Source of the DNA: Deltaproteobacteria bacterium
GTDB lineage: Bacteria > Myxococcota_A > UBA9160 > SMWR01
Length of the DNA: 64,000 bases
NCBI GenBank assembly: GCA_019310965.1
Contig: JAFDDG010000003.1
Location: 23,226-87,225, forward strand
Reading direction: 5' to 3'
The position numbers were made by a program, and so were the translations under genes. The notes under the pieces are model-generated. The model was not told the origin of the DNA. It was given only the letters and a program-made list of their open reading frames with translations, and ran no database searches. Shown one piece after another: positions 9,592 to 16,572 of this stretch. Position 1 is the stretch's first letter, and each line of letters opens with the position of its first letter.

Positions 9592-10614
9592 TCAGGGCGA
9601 TCCCGCTCCCAGTACGGCGCCGATGCGCGTCAGTGCGTCGTCGATGTCGTCACTCGTGACGTCGAGATGGGTCACGGCGCGTAGTCGGCCCGGCCCCATG
9701 GGGTTGATCCAGACCTCGCGTTCGCGCAGCGCGGCCGAGAAGGCGGCGGGGCTCTCCACCTCGAACATGACCATGTTGGTTTCGGGAGCGGGGTCGACGC
9801 GCAGGCCGCGCGCGGCCAGCCCCTCGGCGAGCTGGCGCGCGGCGGCGTGATCGTCGGCCAGGCGCTCGATGTGGTTCTCGAGGGCGTAGAGCCCGGCGGC
9901 GGCCAGGAAGCCGGCCTGTCGCATGCCGCCGCCCATCAGCTTGCGCGCCCGGTGCACCCGACGAATCACAGTCTCGCTCCCGCACACCACGGAGCCGACC
10001 GGCGCTCCGAGCCCCTTGGAGAGGCACACGCTCACCGTGTCGAAGGGCTCCGCCCAGTCGGCGGCGGGCGTGCCGGTGGCGACGACCGCATTCCACAGAC
10101 GTGCGCCGTCCAGGTGCAAGTGCAGGCCGTGGTCGCGCGCGGCGGCCGCCACGTCCTGGATGCGGTCGAGGGCGAAGACCCGACCGCCGCTGAGATTGTG
10201 GGTGTTCTCGACCGCCACCAGACGGGTGGGTGCGTAGTGGGCCTCGTCCGGGTGGATTGCGGCGCGCACGTCCGCGCCGTCGAAGCAGCCGTCGTGGCCC
10301 AGGCTCTGCACCTGGACTCCGGACAGTGCCGCCGGGGCGCCCCCCTCGAAGTGCAGGATGTGCGCGCCGGCCCCCGCCAACACCACGTCTCCGGGACGAA
10401 CGAAAGGATGCATCGAAGCCTGGTTGCCCATGCTGCCGGACGGCACGAAGAGGGCCGCCGGCTTGCCGAGCAGTGCCGCGGTTCGCTCTTGCAGGCGAAC
10501 CACGCTCGGGTCTTCGCCGTAGACGTCGTCGCCCACCTCGGCTTCGGCCATCGCCCGGCGCATCCCCGCCGTGGGCAGGGTCACGGTGTCGCTGCGCAGG
10601 TCGATGGGCGGCAC
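9592..10614 (-). CDS. ltaE: Low-specificity L-threonine aldolase
   Basis: A 340-residue fold-type I PLP enzyme cleaving L-threonine and L-allo-threonine to glycine and acetaldehyde. The N-terminus [12 protein letters not shown] and the segment [11 protein letters not shown] are diagnostic of the aldolase family. [15 protein letters not shown] supplies the PLP-binding Lys, and [10 protein letters not shown] the cofactor-contacting Asp. It starts at a GTG (10614) and is divergent from the sirtuin gene with only 23 bases between the two starts, so the two promoters overlap each other's 5' regions. Confidence 0.92.
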   Translation of the reverse strand: MPPIDLRSDTVTLPTAGMRRAMAEAEVGDDVYGEDPSVVRLQERTAALLGKPAALFVPSGSMGNQASMHPFVRPGDVVLAGAGAHILHFEGGAPAALSGVQVQSLGHDGCFDGADVRAAIHPDEAHYAPTRLVAVENTHNLSGGRVFALDRIQDVAAAARDHGLHLHLDGARLWNAVVATGTPAADWAEPFDTVSVCLSKGLGAPVGSVVCGSETVIRRVHRARKLMGGGMRQAGFLAAAGLYALENHIERLADDHAAARQLAEGLAARGLRVDPAPETNMVMFEVESPAAFSAALREREVWINPMGPGRLRAVTHLDVTSDDIDDALTRIGAVLGAGSP

Positions 10615-10637
10615 CGGTTCAGTCTACCCTGGCGGGC

Positions 10638-11402
10638 ATGCAGGCAGTAGAAGCGCTGGCGGAGCGCTGGAGCGAGGCGCGCAGCGTCGTCGTGCTCACC
10701 GGTGCTGGCCTCTCGACGGCCTCGGGCATTCCGGATTTCCGCTCGCCGGGTGGGCGCTGGGAGAGCGTCCGGCCGGTCACGATCCAGGAGTTCCGCGCAC
10801 GCGAGGGCGCCCGCGAGGCCTACTGGCGTTACAAGGGAGAAACCTGGCAGGTGATCTGCGAGGCAGAGCCGAATCCGGCTCACCGGGCGCTGGCGGAGCT
10901 GGCACGAGCCGGCCGGCTCCAACTGCTGGTCACCCAGAACGTCGACGGCCTGCACGAACGCAGCGGTTTTCCCGGCGAGCGACTCGTCAATATCCACGGG
11001 ACCGACTCGGCGGTGGAGTGCCTCGCGTGCGGCGCGCACGAGCCGCGAGCGACGGCACAGGCCGCGTGGGAGTCTGGCGTCGCGGTGCCGCGTTGCGGCT
11101 GCGGCGGCGCCTGGAAGCCGGCGACGATTTCCTTCGGGCAGAGCCTCGTGCCCGAGGCGCTCGAGCGCGCATTCGCCGCTGCCGCGGCCTGCGATCTCTT
11201 CGTTGCGGCGGGCACTTCCCTCGTCGTGAGCCCGATCAACGGCATGTTCGATACCGCCCGCAGCGCCGGCGCCTGCACGGTGATTCTGACCGCTTCGGAG
11301 ACTCCCTCGGACGCGGGCGCCGACTTCAAGATCGCTGCTCCGGTCGAAGAGGTCCTGCCGGCCCTCGCCCGGCGGATCGCGTCGCCGCTGCGGTCGAGCT
11401 GA
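10638..11402 (+). CDS. Sir2-family NAD-dependent protein deacylase
   Basis: A 254-residue sirtuin that removes acyl groups from protein lysines using NAD+. The NAD-binding motif VVVLTGAGLSTASGIPDFR, the TQNVDGLHERSG motif and the catalytic His in VNIHGT are all present. Two Cys pairs (ECLAC and RCGCGG) fit the structural zinc site. Length matches class II/III bacterial sirtuins. The ATG at 10638 begins the domain directly. It is followed by a histone-fold gene on the same strand 229 bases downstream, a suggestive pairing of a lysine deacylase with a lysine-rich DNA-binding protein. The histone gene seems to have its own promoter, so co-regulation is not shown. Confidence 0.92.
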   Translation: MQAVEALAERWSEARSVVVLTGAGLSTASGIPDFRSPGGRWESVRPVTIQEFRAREGAREAYWRYKGETWQVICEAEPNPAHRALAELARAGRLQLLVTQNVDGLHERSGFPGERLVNIHGTDSAVECLACGAHEPRATAQAAWESGVAVPRCGCGGAWKPATISFGQSLVPEALERAFAAAAACDLFVAAGTSLVVSPINGMFDTARSAGACTVILTASETPSDAGADFKIAAPVEEVLPALARRIASPLRSS

Positions 11403-11431
11403 TTTCGGCGCCGGCCCCCGGGGCCGAAATC
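11401..11431 (+). terminator. Hairpin at the sirtuin stop codon
   Basis: A perfect 9-bp inverted repeat (GATTTCGGC, 11401-11409, with 11423-11431) around a GC-rich 13-base loop overlaps the stop codon of the sirtuin gene. It lacks a T-tract. It probably separates the sirtuin transcript from the histone-fold gene. Confidence 0.45.
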
Positions 11432-11475
11432 GAGGGGTAGGCGGCTTGCAGAGGCCGATTTCGGGCGGATTGCCA

Positions 11476-11504
11476 TTGGAACCCGGCGCCAAAGTGTCTA
11501 TGCT
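11476..11504 (+). promoter_or_regulatory. Sigma-70-like promoter for the histone-fold gene
   Basis: TTGGAA (11476-11481), a 17-bp spacer and TATGCT (11499-11504) give a good -35/-10 pair. Transcription would start near 11511, leaving a leader of about 120 bases before the ATG at 11631. Confidence 0.5.
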
Positions 11505-11543
11505 GCGCCCCTCGGAAACGGCGGTTCACCGTCGCGGACGAAG

Positions 11544-11613
11544 CGACGGGGTTCCGTCGAGAAAACCAATTGGGGGATTCGCCGGCCAGATCCGGCGACG
11601 CCGGGAATCCCGG
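11544..11613 (+). other. Structured 5' leader of the histone-fold gene
   Basis: Three consecutive inverted repeats lie in the presumed leader: CGACGG/CCGTCG with a 4-base loop (11544-11559), CGCCGG/CCGGCG with a 6-base loop (11580-11597) and CCGGGA-A-TCCCGG (11601-11613). A GGGATTC/GAATCCC pair encloses the second hairpin. The last one ends about 9 bases before the GGGAGGA ribosome binding site, so folding could control translation. Confidence 0.45.
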
Positions 11614-11630
11614 TGATGATGGGAGGAATC

Positions 11631-11843
11631 ATGGCAGCTCGAAAGAAGAAGACGACGAAGAGGAAGGCCGCCGGTGGCGACCTGATCATCTCGAAGGCCC
11701 GCACCAAGGCCGCGGTCAAGAAGTGCAACGTGGGTGGCGAGTTCTACGGCGCCCTCGACAAGGCCGTGCGCGAGCTGATCAAGGATGCCGAGGCGCGAGC
11801 CATCGGCAACAAGCGCAAGACGCTGAAGGCCGTCGACCTCTAG
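11631..11843 (+). CDS. Bacterial histone-fold protein with lysine-rich N-terminal tail
   Basis: A 70-residue basic protein. The ATG at 11631 has GGGAGGA 4 bases upstream. Residues 1-17 are a tail with seven Lys/Arg in the first 12 positions. Residues about 19-70 fit a minimal histone fold: helix 1 (19-31), a short loop, a long helix 2 (36-58), then NKRKTLKAVDL (60-70), which parallels the archaeal histone GRKTIKAEDI (loop 2 Arg-x-Thr pair and the Asp starting helix 3). As in the short bacterial histones known from Bdellovibrio (Bd0055) and Leptospira, the protein ends just after that Asp. Expected role is DNA binding and nucleoid organisation, probably as a dimer. The tail, rich in acylatable lysines, is unusual. 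Cys32 is in loop 1. The family assignment is by motif reading, not by search. Confidence 0.75.
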   Translation: MAARKKKTTKRKAAGGDLIISKARTKAAVKKCNVGGEFYGALDKAVRELIKDAEARAIGNKRKTLKAVDL

Positions 11844-11867
11844 TCGTCGCCTGCGTAACGTTCACGG

Positions 11868-11893
11868 GGCCCGTCGGTGCAAACCGACGGGCC
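11868..11893 (+). terminator. Terminator of the histone-fold gene
   Basis: A perfect 11-bp stem (GGCCCGTCGGT, 11868-11878, with 11883-11893) and a GCAA tetraloop, followed by TTCGTGTTTTC. It lies 25 bases after the stop and also just beyond the convergent DUF6178 gene, so it may serve both. Confidence 0.8.
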
Positions 11894-11902
11894 TTCGTGT
11901 TT

Positions 11903-13081
11903 TCAGGCGTCGCTGTGCGGCTCTTCCGGGTCTTCGCGCGGCGGCGGTCGCGCGGCTTCCGGGTCTAGATTTGCGCCGACCCGGAAGAGGTGCTCGAGGG
12001 CAACTCGGCGCAGCACGTCGACGTGCTCGAGGCCATGGCTGTCGGCGATGTGCTCGAGACCGCGATCGATCCAGCGCGCGGCCTTGGCGATGGCGCGGGG
12101 CGTCGTCTCCGTGTCCGAAAGTGGCATGCGGTCCGCCACTGCCACGGCGTTCGCGACGGCGACGAAGGCGTAGAACGCGGCAGTGCGCTCCTCGGCGTCG
12201 AGCTTTGTTATGGCTCGAAATACCAGGTGTGCTCCTTCGGCGCTCTCCGGCAGCTGTGGCAGCCAGACGGGCAGGCGCCAGGTTTCGACGTCGAGGGGCC
12301 GCGCATCGGCGGGCAGGCGCGTGCGTTCGTGGGAGCGCAGATGCCGGTACAGGCGCATGGCTTCGTCCCAGGGCGGGAACCCCAGGTCCTGGAGCCGAGC
12401 GTTGCGCCAGCGCAGCGCCCACTCCTGGTTCTCGGTCGGCAACTCGTGGATCACGCCCAGCATGAGCCGGAAGTAGGTCCAGTAATCGCCGTTCCAGAGA
12501 ATCGTCAGCGCGCGGCGGATTGACGCGGCGTCGTCGCCGCTGCGCAACTGCGCGAAGTGGAACTGGCCGTCGAGGGTTTGGCTCCCGTCCGGCGGCTCCC
12601 AGTCTTCGTCGTCGCTGGGCTTCTGCGCCACCAGGATGCGGTTCTGCAGCCAATGCACCACGAGCTCCGCGTCGAGGTGCGTGATCGCGCGCAGCAGCGA
12701 CTCGTCGCCGGTCTCGGCCAGTGCGTCGAGCCAGGCGTCGAGCTGTGCGGGGTGTGGCGCGTGGTCGCGCCACACATCCAGGTCGATGGCTGCGGCCACC
12801 TGTTCCGGGGTGGCGTGGTCGAGCACCCAGACGGCGCTCTCGAGTCCGATCGCCTTGACCGTGAAACACAGCTCGGCTTCCGGCAGCAGCGCGATCACGC
12901 GCTCGGGTGCGGGCAGGAGGTCCAGCAGCGTGTGGCGCTGCTGGACCGGCGCGCCGCAGATCAGCGCCACCTGGCCCTCGGTGTCGAGCGCCGCGACGGC
13001 CTCTGCGGCGGCGGCGCGGTCCGAGCGCAGCAGGCGCAGCACGCCGGCCGCGTCGGCCGGAACAGACGGGGCTTGCGACAT
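11903..13081 (-). CDS. DUF6178 family protein
   Basis: A 392-residue soluble protein matching the deltaproteobacterial DUF6178 family in length and layout. The helical N-terminal part has repeated LLDLLPAPERVIALLPEAEL and EQVAAAIDLDVW-type segments, and a central TILWNGDYWTYFRLMLGVIHE block precedes a C-terminal domain ending in an acidic, proline-rich tail. No catalytic motif or membrane segment was recognised, and function is unknown. ATG 13081 was preferred. An in-frame ATG at 13108 would overlap the start of the divergent Nudix gene and neither has a strong ribosome binding site. It converges on the histone-fold gene. Confidence 0.75.
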   Translation of the reverse strand: MSQAPSVPADAAGVLRLLRSDRAAAAEAVAALDTEGQVALICGAPVQQRHTLLDLLPAPERVIALLPEAELCFTVKAIGLESAVWVLDHATPEQVAAAIDLDVWRDHAPHPAQLDAWLDALAETGDESLLRAITHLDAELVVHWLQNRILVAQKPSDDEDWEPPDGSQTLDGQFHFAQLRSGDDAASIRRALTILWNGDYWTYFRLMLGVIHELPTENQEWALRWRNARLQDLGFPPWDEAMRLYRHLRSHERTRLPADARPLDVETWRLPVWLPQLPESAEGAHLVFRAITKLDAEERTAAFYAFVAVANAVAVADRMPLSDTETTPRAIAKAARWIDRGLEHIADSHGLEHVDVLRRVALEHLFRVGANLDPEAARPPPREDPEEPHSDA

Positions 13082-13106
13082 GCGCCGGATGGTATCGTCT
13101 TTCGTC

Positions 13107-13757
13107 ATGCCGACGGTCGAAGTCATCCGGGCAGCCCTGGCGAGCCATCGCCCGCAGCTCGTCGACCCCGACGATCGCCAGCGAGCGGCGGTGGCGATGG
13201 TTCTGTGCGAGATCGACGCGAGGCTCCAGGTGCTCTTCATCGAGCGTGCTCTCCACGAGGGCGACCCCTGGTCGGGGCACATGGCCTTCCCCGGCGGCCG
13301 CGTCGATGCCGGCGACCCGGATGCCTGCCATGCCGCGGAGCGCGAAACGCTGGAGGAGGTAGGGCTCGACCTGCGCGGGGCCGAGCGACTCGGGCGTCTC
13401 GACGATCTGCAGGGCCGGCGGGTCTCGGGCGTGCCACAGCTCGTGATCTCGAGCTTCGTTTACCGCGTCGAGCAGGCGCCGGCCCTCGCGCCCAACCGCG
13501 AGGTTCGCGAGGCCTTCTGGTTCCCGCTGGCGGAGCTGCACGCGCCGGAGCGCTTCGTGCCCTACCGGCTCGACGCGGGAATCGAGATGGATTTTCCGGG
13601 CATTCTCGTCGGCCGACCGCAGCGGCACGTGGTGTGGGGACTCACCTACCGCTTCCTCGAGGTGTTCTTTCGGGCGATCGAACGACCCCTGCCCGATCGC
13701 TGGGGTGACCTGGCCGATGCGATCGCCGAGCTGCGCGTGTCAGGTGGAGATGGGTAG
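13107..13757 (+). CDS. Nudix hydrolase, CoA-diphosphatase-like
   Basis: A 216-residue Nudix protein. WSGHMAFPGGRVDAGD then RETLEEVGLDL is the Nudix box. The first acidic residue is Asp and eight residues precede the RE, the spacing seen in the NudL/YeaB coenzyme-A diphosphatase branch rather than in MutT. The preceding HMAFPGG also matches the NudL-type leader motif. Expected reaction is hydrolysis of a CoA or similar nucleotide-diphosphate derivative in the cytoplasm. Its last 18 bases overlap the 3' end of the convergent ACT-domain gene. Substrate is inferred from motif spacing only. Confidence 0.85.
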   Translation: MPTVEVIRAALASHRPQLVDPDDRQRAAVAMVLCEIDARLQVLFIERALHEGDPWSGHMAFPGGRVDAGDPDACHAAERETLEEVGLDLRGAERLGRLDDLQGRRVSGVPQLVISSFVYRVEQAPALAPNREVREAFWFPLAELHAPERFVPYRLDAGIEMDFPGILVGRPQRHVVWGLTYRFLEVFFRAIERPLPDRWGDLADAIAELRVSGGDG

Positions 13758-14282
13758 CAGCGTCACGTCGACGGCCAGGCGGTCGGCTTCGGCTTCGAGC
13801 GCCTCGCGCAGCGTGCGGCTGTCGAGGCTCTCGGGCACCTCGGCCACGATCGCCAGCTCGTAGCTCGCCGCGCCGCCCGGCCCGGACCGGCTCCTCGTCG
13901 TGAGCTCGGCGATGTTCACGCTGCGATCCGCCAGCACCCGGCAGATGCCCGCGACGATGCCCGCGCGGTCTTCGCCGAAGGCCTCGACTCGGTAGAGCCT
14001 CGTGCCGGGTGCGGGCAGCGGAGGTCTGGGCTCGTCGTCGAGAAAACGCGGCAGGATGGTGAGCCCATGGTCCCGCTCGAGTCGCTTGGCGCCCACCGCG
14101 ATGCGATCGAGCGCTTCGCGGTCGCCGGCCGAGCACAGCAGGATGACTGCAAAGTCGCTGCCGAGGATCGTCATGCGCGAGTCTTCGAGGTTCGCGTTGC
14201 AGTCGTGGATGAGCTGGGCGAGCTCGGCCACGAGCCCCGGGCGGTCGCTGCCGATCGCAGACATGATGAACCAGCGCTTCAT
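13740..14282 (-). CDS. Tandem ACT-domain protein (GcvR-like)
   Basis: A 180-residue protein with two ACT domains: residues about 4-85 (FIMSAIGSDRPGLVAELAQLIHD) and about 93-178 (YRVEAFGEDRAGIVAGICRVLAD). This is the layout of GcvR, the co-repressor that senses glycine in E. coli. The DRPG and DRAG turns that bind small ligands are conserved. Start ATG 14282 has a very strong GGAGGGAGGG site. Likely a cytoplasmic amino-acid sensor. No glycine-cleavage gene is nearby, so the GcvR role is only an analogy. Confidence 0.8.
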   Translation of the reverse strand: MKRWFIMSAIGSDRPGLVAELAQLIHDCNANLEDSRMTILGSDFAVILLCSAGDREALDRIAVGAKRLERDHGLTILPRFLDDEPRPPLPAPGTRLYRVEAFGEDRAGIVAGICRVLADRSVNIAELTTRSRSGPGGAASYELAIVAEVPESLDSRTLREALEAEADRLAVDVTLLPIST

Positions 14283-14492
14283 CGGGACCCTCCCTCCTGT
14301 GGTGAGCCCCCTTCATACCCCGGACAGCGCGTGATCGGAAGAGGCGGATCGGGCGGGATGCGGCCCTCGCTGTCGGCGCGCAGGCAGAGCCAGAGATCGC
14401 CATCCTCGGCGCGGCTGCGCAGGGTGGCCCGGCCGCGCCCAGTGCGGCGACCGACTTGGCGTACCCCGCGCGCGGGTGTCAGTCTAGGAGCA

Positions 14493-15383
14493 ATGGGTCG
14501 CCGTGCGGAATTTCGACGTCGCCTGGAACGTGTGCTCGCCCTGGGCGAGAGCGTGCTCGAGGAACTTGCCGGTGAGCCGCTGCCGCCGGCTGCGTTCGAA
14601 CGTCACTTGGCGTTTCGCTGGGAGTCGGGTCGCGGGCCGGGTCGGCTGGTGCCCATCGAAGAGCCGGCGCTCTTCGACCTCTCGGAGCTGGTCGGGGTCG
14701 AGAGCGCGGTCCACGAGCTCGTGAACAACACGGAGCAATTCACCCGGGGCTTGCCGTGCAACCACGTGTTGCTGCACGGTGAACGCGGGACGGGCAAGTC
14801 GTCGGCGGTGCGCGGGCTGCTCGGGCGCTTCGGTCCTCAGGGGCTACGCATGCTCGAAGTGCAGAAGGCCGATCTGGTGCACCTGCCTCGTGTGCTCGAG
14901 GCGCTGCGCGGCGCCTCGCATCGCTTCGTGCTCTTCTGCGACGACCTCTCCTTCGACGCCGGCGAGGCCAAGTACCGGGAGCTCAAGGCCGCTCTCGAGG
15001 GCAGCCTGATCTCTCCGCCGGAGAACGTGCGCATCTACGCCACCAGCAACCGACGCCACCTGTTGCCGGAGACGATGGCCGACAATCGCGGAGCCATGCT
15101 CGATGCGGACGGTGAGCTTCACATGGGGGAGGCCGTCGAGGAGAAGCTCGCGCTGTCGGATCGCTTCGGACTGGTGCTCGGTTTCTACGGCTTCGACCAG
15201 GCCACCTACCTGGAGATCGTCGAGCGGACGGCGCGCAAGCTCGGCGTGCGCGCCGAGCCTGCAGCGCTGCGTGCCGCGGCGCTGCGCTGGGCTCTGCGTC
15301 ACTCGAGCCGCTCTGGGCGCACCGCTCGGCAGTTCGTCGACGCATTCGTAGGCCGTGAGCAACTCGACGCAAGCCAAAGTTGA
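14493..15383 (+). CDS. DUF815-family AAA ATPase
   Basis: A 296-residue P-loop ATPase. Walker A is GERGTGKSS at about residues 94-102 and Walker B is FVLFCDDLSF. Sensor-1-like ATSNRRHLLPE and LSDRFGLVLGFYGFDQ follow, the order typical of DUF815 proteins (PF05673). The family is widespread but its biochemical role is not established. The protein is soluble, with no signal peptide. The ATG at 14493 follows a close TAGGAG. It is divergent from the ACT-domain gene, with about 210 bases between starts. Confidence 0.85.
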   Translation: MGRRAEFRRRLERVLALGESVLEELAGEPLPPAAFERHLAFRWESGRGPGRLVPIEEPALFDLSELVGVESAVHELVNNTEQFTRGLPCNHVLLHGERGTGKSSAVRGLLGRFGPQGLRMLEVQKADLVHLPRVLEALRGASHRFVLFCDDLSFDAGEAKYRELKAALEGSLISPPENVRIYATSNRRHLLPETMADNRGAMLDADGELHMGEAVEEKLALSDRFGLVLGFYGFDQATYLEIVERTARKLGVRAEPAALRAAALRWALRHSSRSGRTARQFVDAFVGREQLDASQS

Positions 15384-15390
15384 CGTCAAC

Positions 15391-15450
15391 GGGGACGCCC
15401 TTGCCTTTTGCCCATTTTTTCCAAGAAAGGCAAAAGGCAAGGGCGTTCCC
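15391..15450. repeat. 22-bp imperfect inverted repeat (REP-like)
   Basis: Arms at 15391-15412 and 15429-15450 pair along 22 bp with a single G-T wobble around a 16-base T- and A-rich loop. The arm begins GGGGACG and contains TTGCCTTTT, both shared with the larger palindrome at 51591-51660. It sits 7 bases after the DUF815 stop and could double as a terminator. Confidence 0.75.
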
Positions 15451-15488
15451 GGCTTGGTACTCTGAGGGCGCATTCGCGGGAGGCCGTA

Positions 15489-16568
15489 TTGGACAGCCCA
15501 GAGCTAGGTGTTGCACTCCTTGGTCTCCTCGCTGTCTTCGCGCTCCTGCTGACGAACGCCTATTTCGTGGCCACGGAATTCGCCCTGGTGGCCGTGCGGC
15601 GCACCCAGATGCAGCTGTGGGTCGAAGAGGGGCGCCGCGGCGCGAAGGCTGCTGCCGCCGCGATTCGCGATCTCGACGACGCCATCGCGGCCACTCAGCT
15701 CGGCATCACCATTGCGAGCATCGGTCTGGGCTTCGTCGGTGAGCCGGCGCTCGCGCATCTGATCGAGCCCGCGCTCGTCGCCGTGAGTCTCGGCAGTGCA
15801 GCCGTGCTCCACACAGTGTCCCTGGTCGTCTCGTTCTCGATCGTGACCTTCCTGCACGTGGTAGTGGGTGAGCTGGCCCCGAAGGCGCTTGCGCTGGATC
15901 GACCCGGGAGAGTGGCGCTCGTCTGTGCGCGGCCGTTGTTGCTCTTCGCGCGCGCGTTTCATCCGATCATCGCGGCGATGAACGGCGCCGGTAACGCGCT
16001 TGTCAGCCTGCTGGGCGTGGAGCCTGTTGGGCATCGGGAGCTGGTGCATTCGCCGGAAGAGCTGTCACTGCTGGTCGACGAGGCGCGCGACGCGGGACAG
16101 ATCCGTCCGTACGCCGGCCGCATCCTCGGCAACGTCTTCCGGCTCTCGAAGACCCGCGTGTGCGACGTGATGGTGCCGCGCGAGCGCGTCTTCGCCGTGC
16201 ACCGCAGAGCGCAGCCCGAGGAGCTGCTCGACATCCTGCGCGAAGAAGGGTACACGCGGATCCCCGTCTACGATCGCGATCTCGACGACGTGGTCGGCAT
16301 CCTGCACGCGAAGGACATCTTCCACATCGCGGCGGACAACCGGTTGGTGATCCTCGAGGACGCACTGCGGCCGGTACTGGAGATTCGGCCGGATCTGCCG
16401 GTGGTGGACGCGCTGCGGCGCTTTCGCAGCGGCCGCAGGCACCTGGCGCTGGTGCGGGAGCGAGGCGGCCCGCTGCTCGGCGTCTGCACGCTCGAGGACG
16501 TGCTCGAAGAGATCGTCGGCGAGATCGAGGACGAGCACGACGAGCCGACACCTGCCGGCGGCGAGTAG
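15489..16568 (+). CDS. CNNM/DUF21 membrane protein with paired CBS domains (hemolysin-C/CorC-like)
   Basis: A 359-residue protein. The TTG at 15489 was chosen because GGGAGG lies 6 bases before it; codons further upstream run into the inverted repeat. Residues about 8-190 form the DUF21/CNNM transmembrane domain (NAYFVATEFALVAVRRTQ, TIASIGLGFVGEPAL, VVGELAPKALAL). Two CBS motifs follow at about 210-330 (DVMVPRERVFAVH, YTRIPVYDRDLDDVVGILHAKD, LLGVCTLEDVLEEIVGEI). The usual C-terminal CorC_HlyC domain is absent. The family is linked to Mg2+ or Co2+ export and adenosine-nucleotide sensing; despite its name it is not a shown haemolysin. It is followed after 4 bases by the next gene, indicating an operon. 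Confidence 0.88.
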   Translation: MDSPELGVALLGLLAVFALLLTNAYFVATEFALVAVRRTQMQLWVEEGRRGAKAAAAAIRDLDDAIAATQLGITIASIGLGFVGEPALAHLIEPALVAVSLGSAAVLHTVSLVVSFSIVTFLHVVVGELAPKALALDRPGRVALVCARPLLLFARAFHPIIAAMNGAGNALVSLLGVEPVGHRELVHSPEELSLLVDEARDAGQIRPYAGRILGNVFRLSKTRVCDVMVPRERVFAVHRRAQPEELLDILREEGYTRIPVYDRDLDDVVGILHAKDIFHIAADNRLVILEDALRPVLEIRPDLPVVDALRRFRSGRRHLALVRERGGPLLGVCTLEDVLEEIVGEIEDEHDEPTPAGGE

Positions 16569-16572
16569 CCCC

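Noticed and set aside
13081..13108. DUF6178 start at ATG 13108
   Set aside because: It would overlap the divergent Nudix start and adds no conserved residues; 13081 was kept, though neither has a strong ribosome binding site.
15391..15450. Insertion sequence ends or CRISPR repeat
   Set aside because: Only a single inverted repeat, with no transposase, spacer series or target-site duplication.
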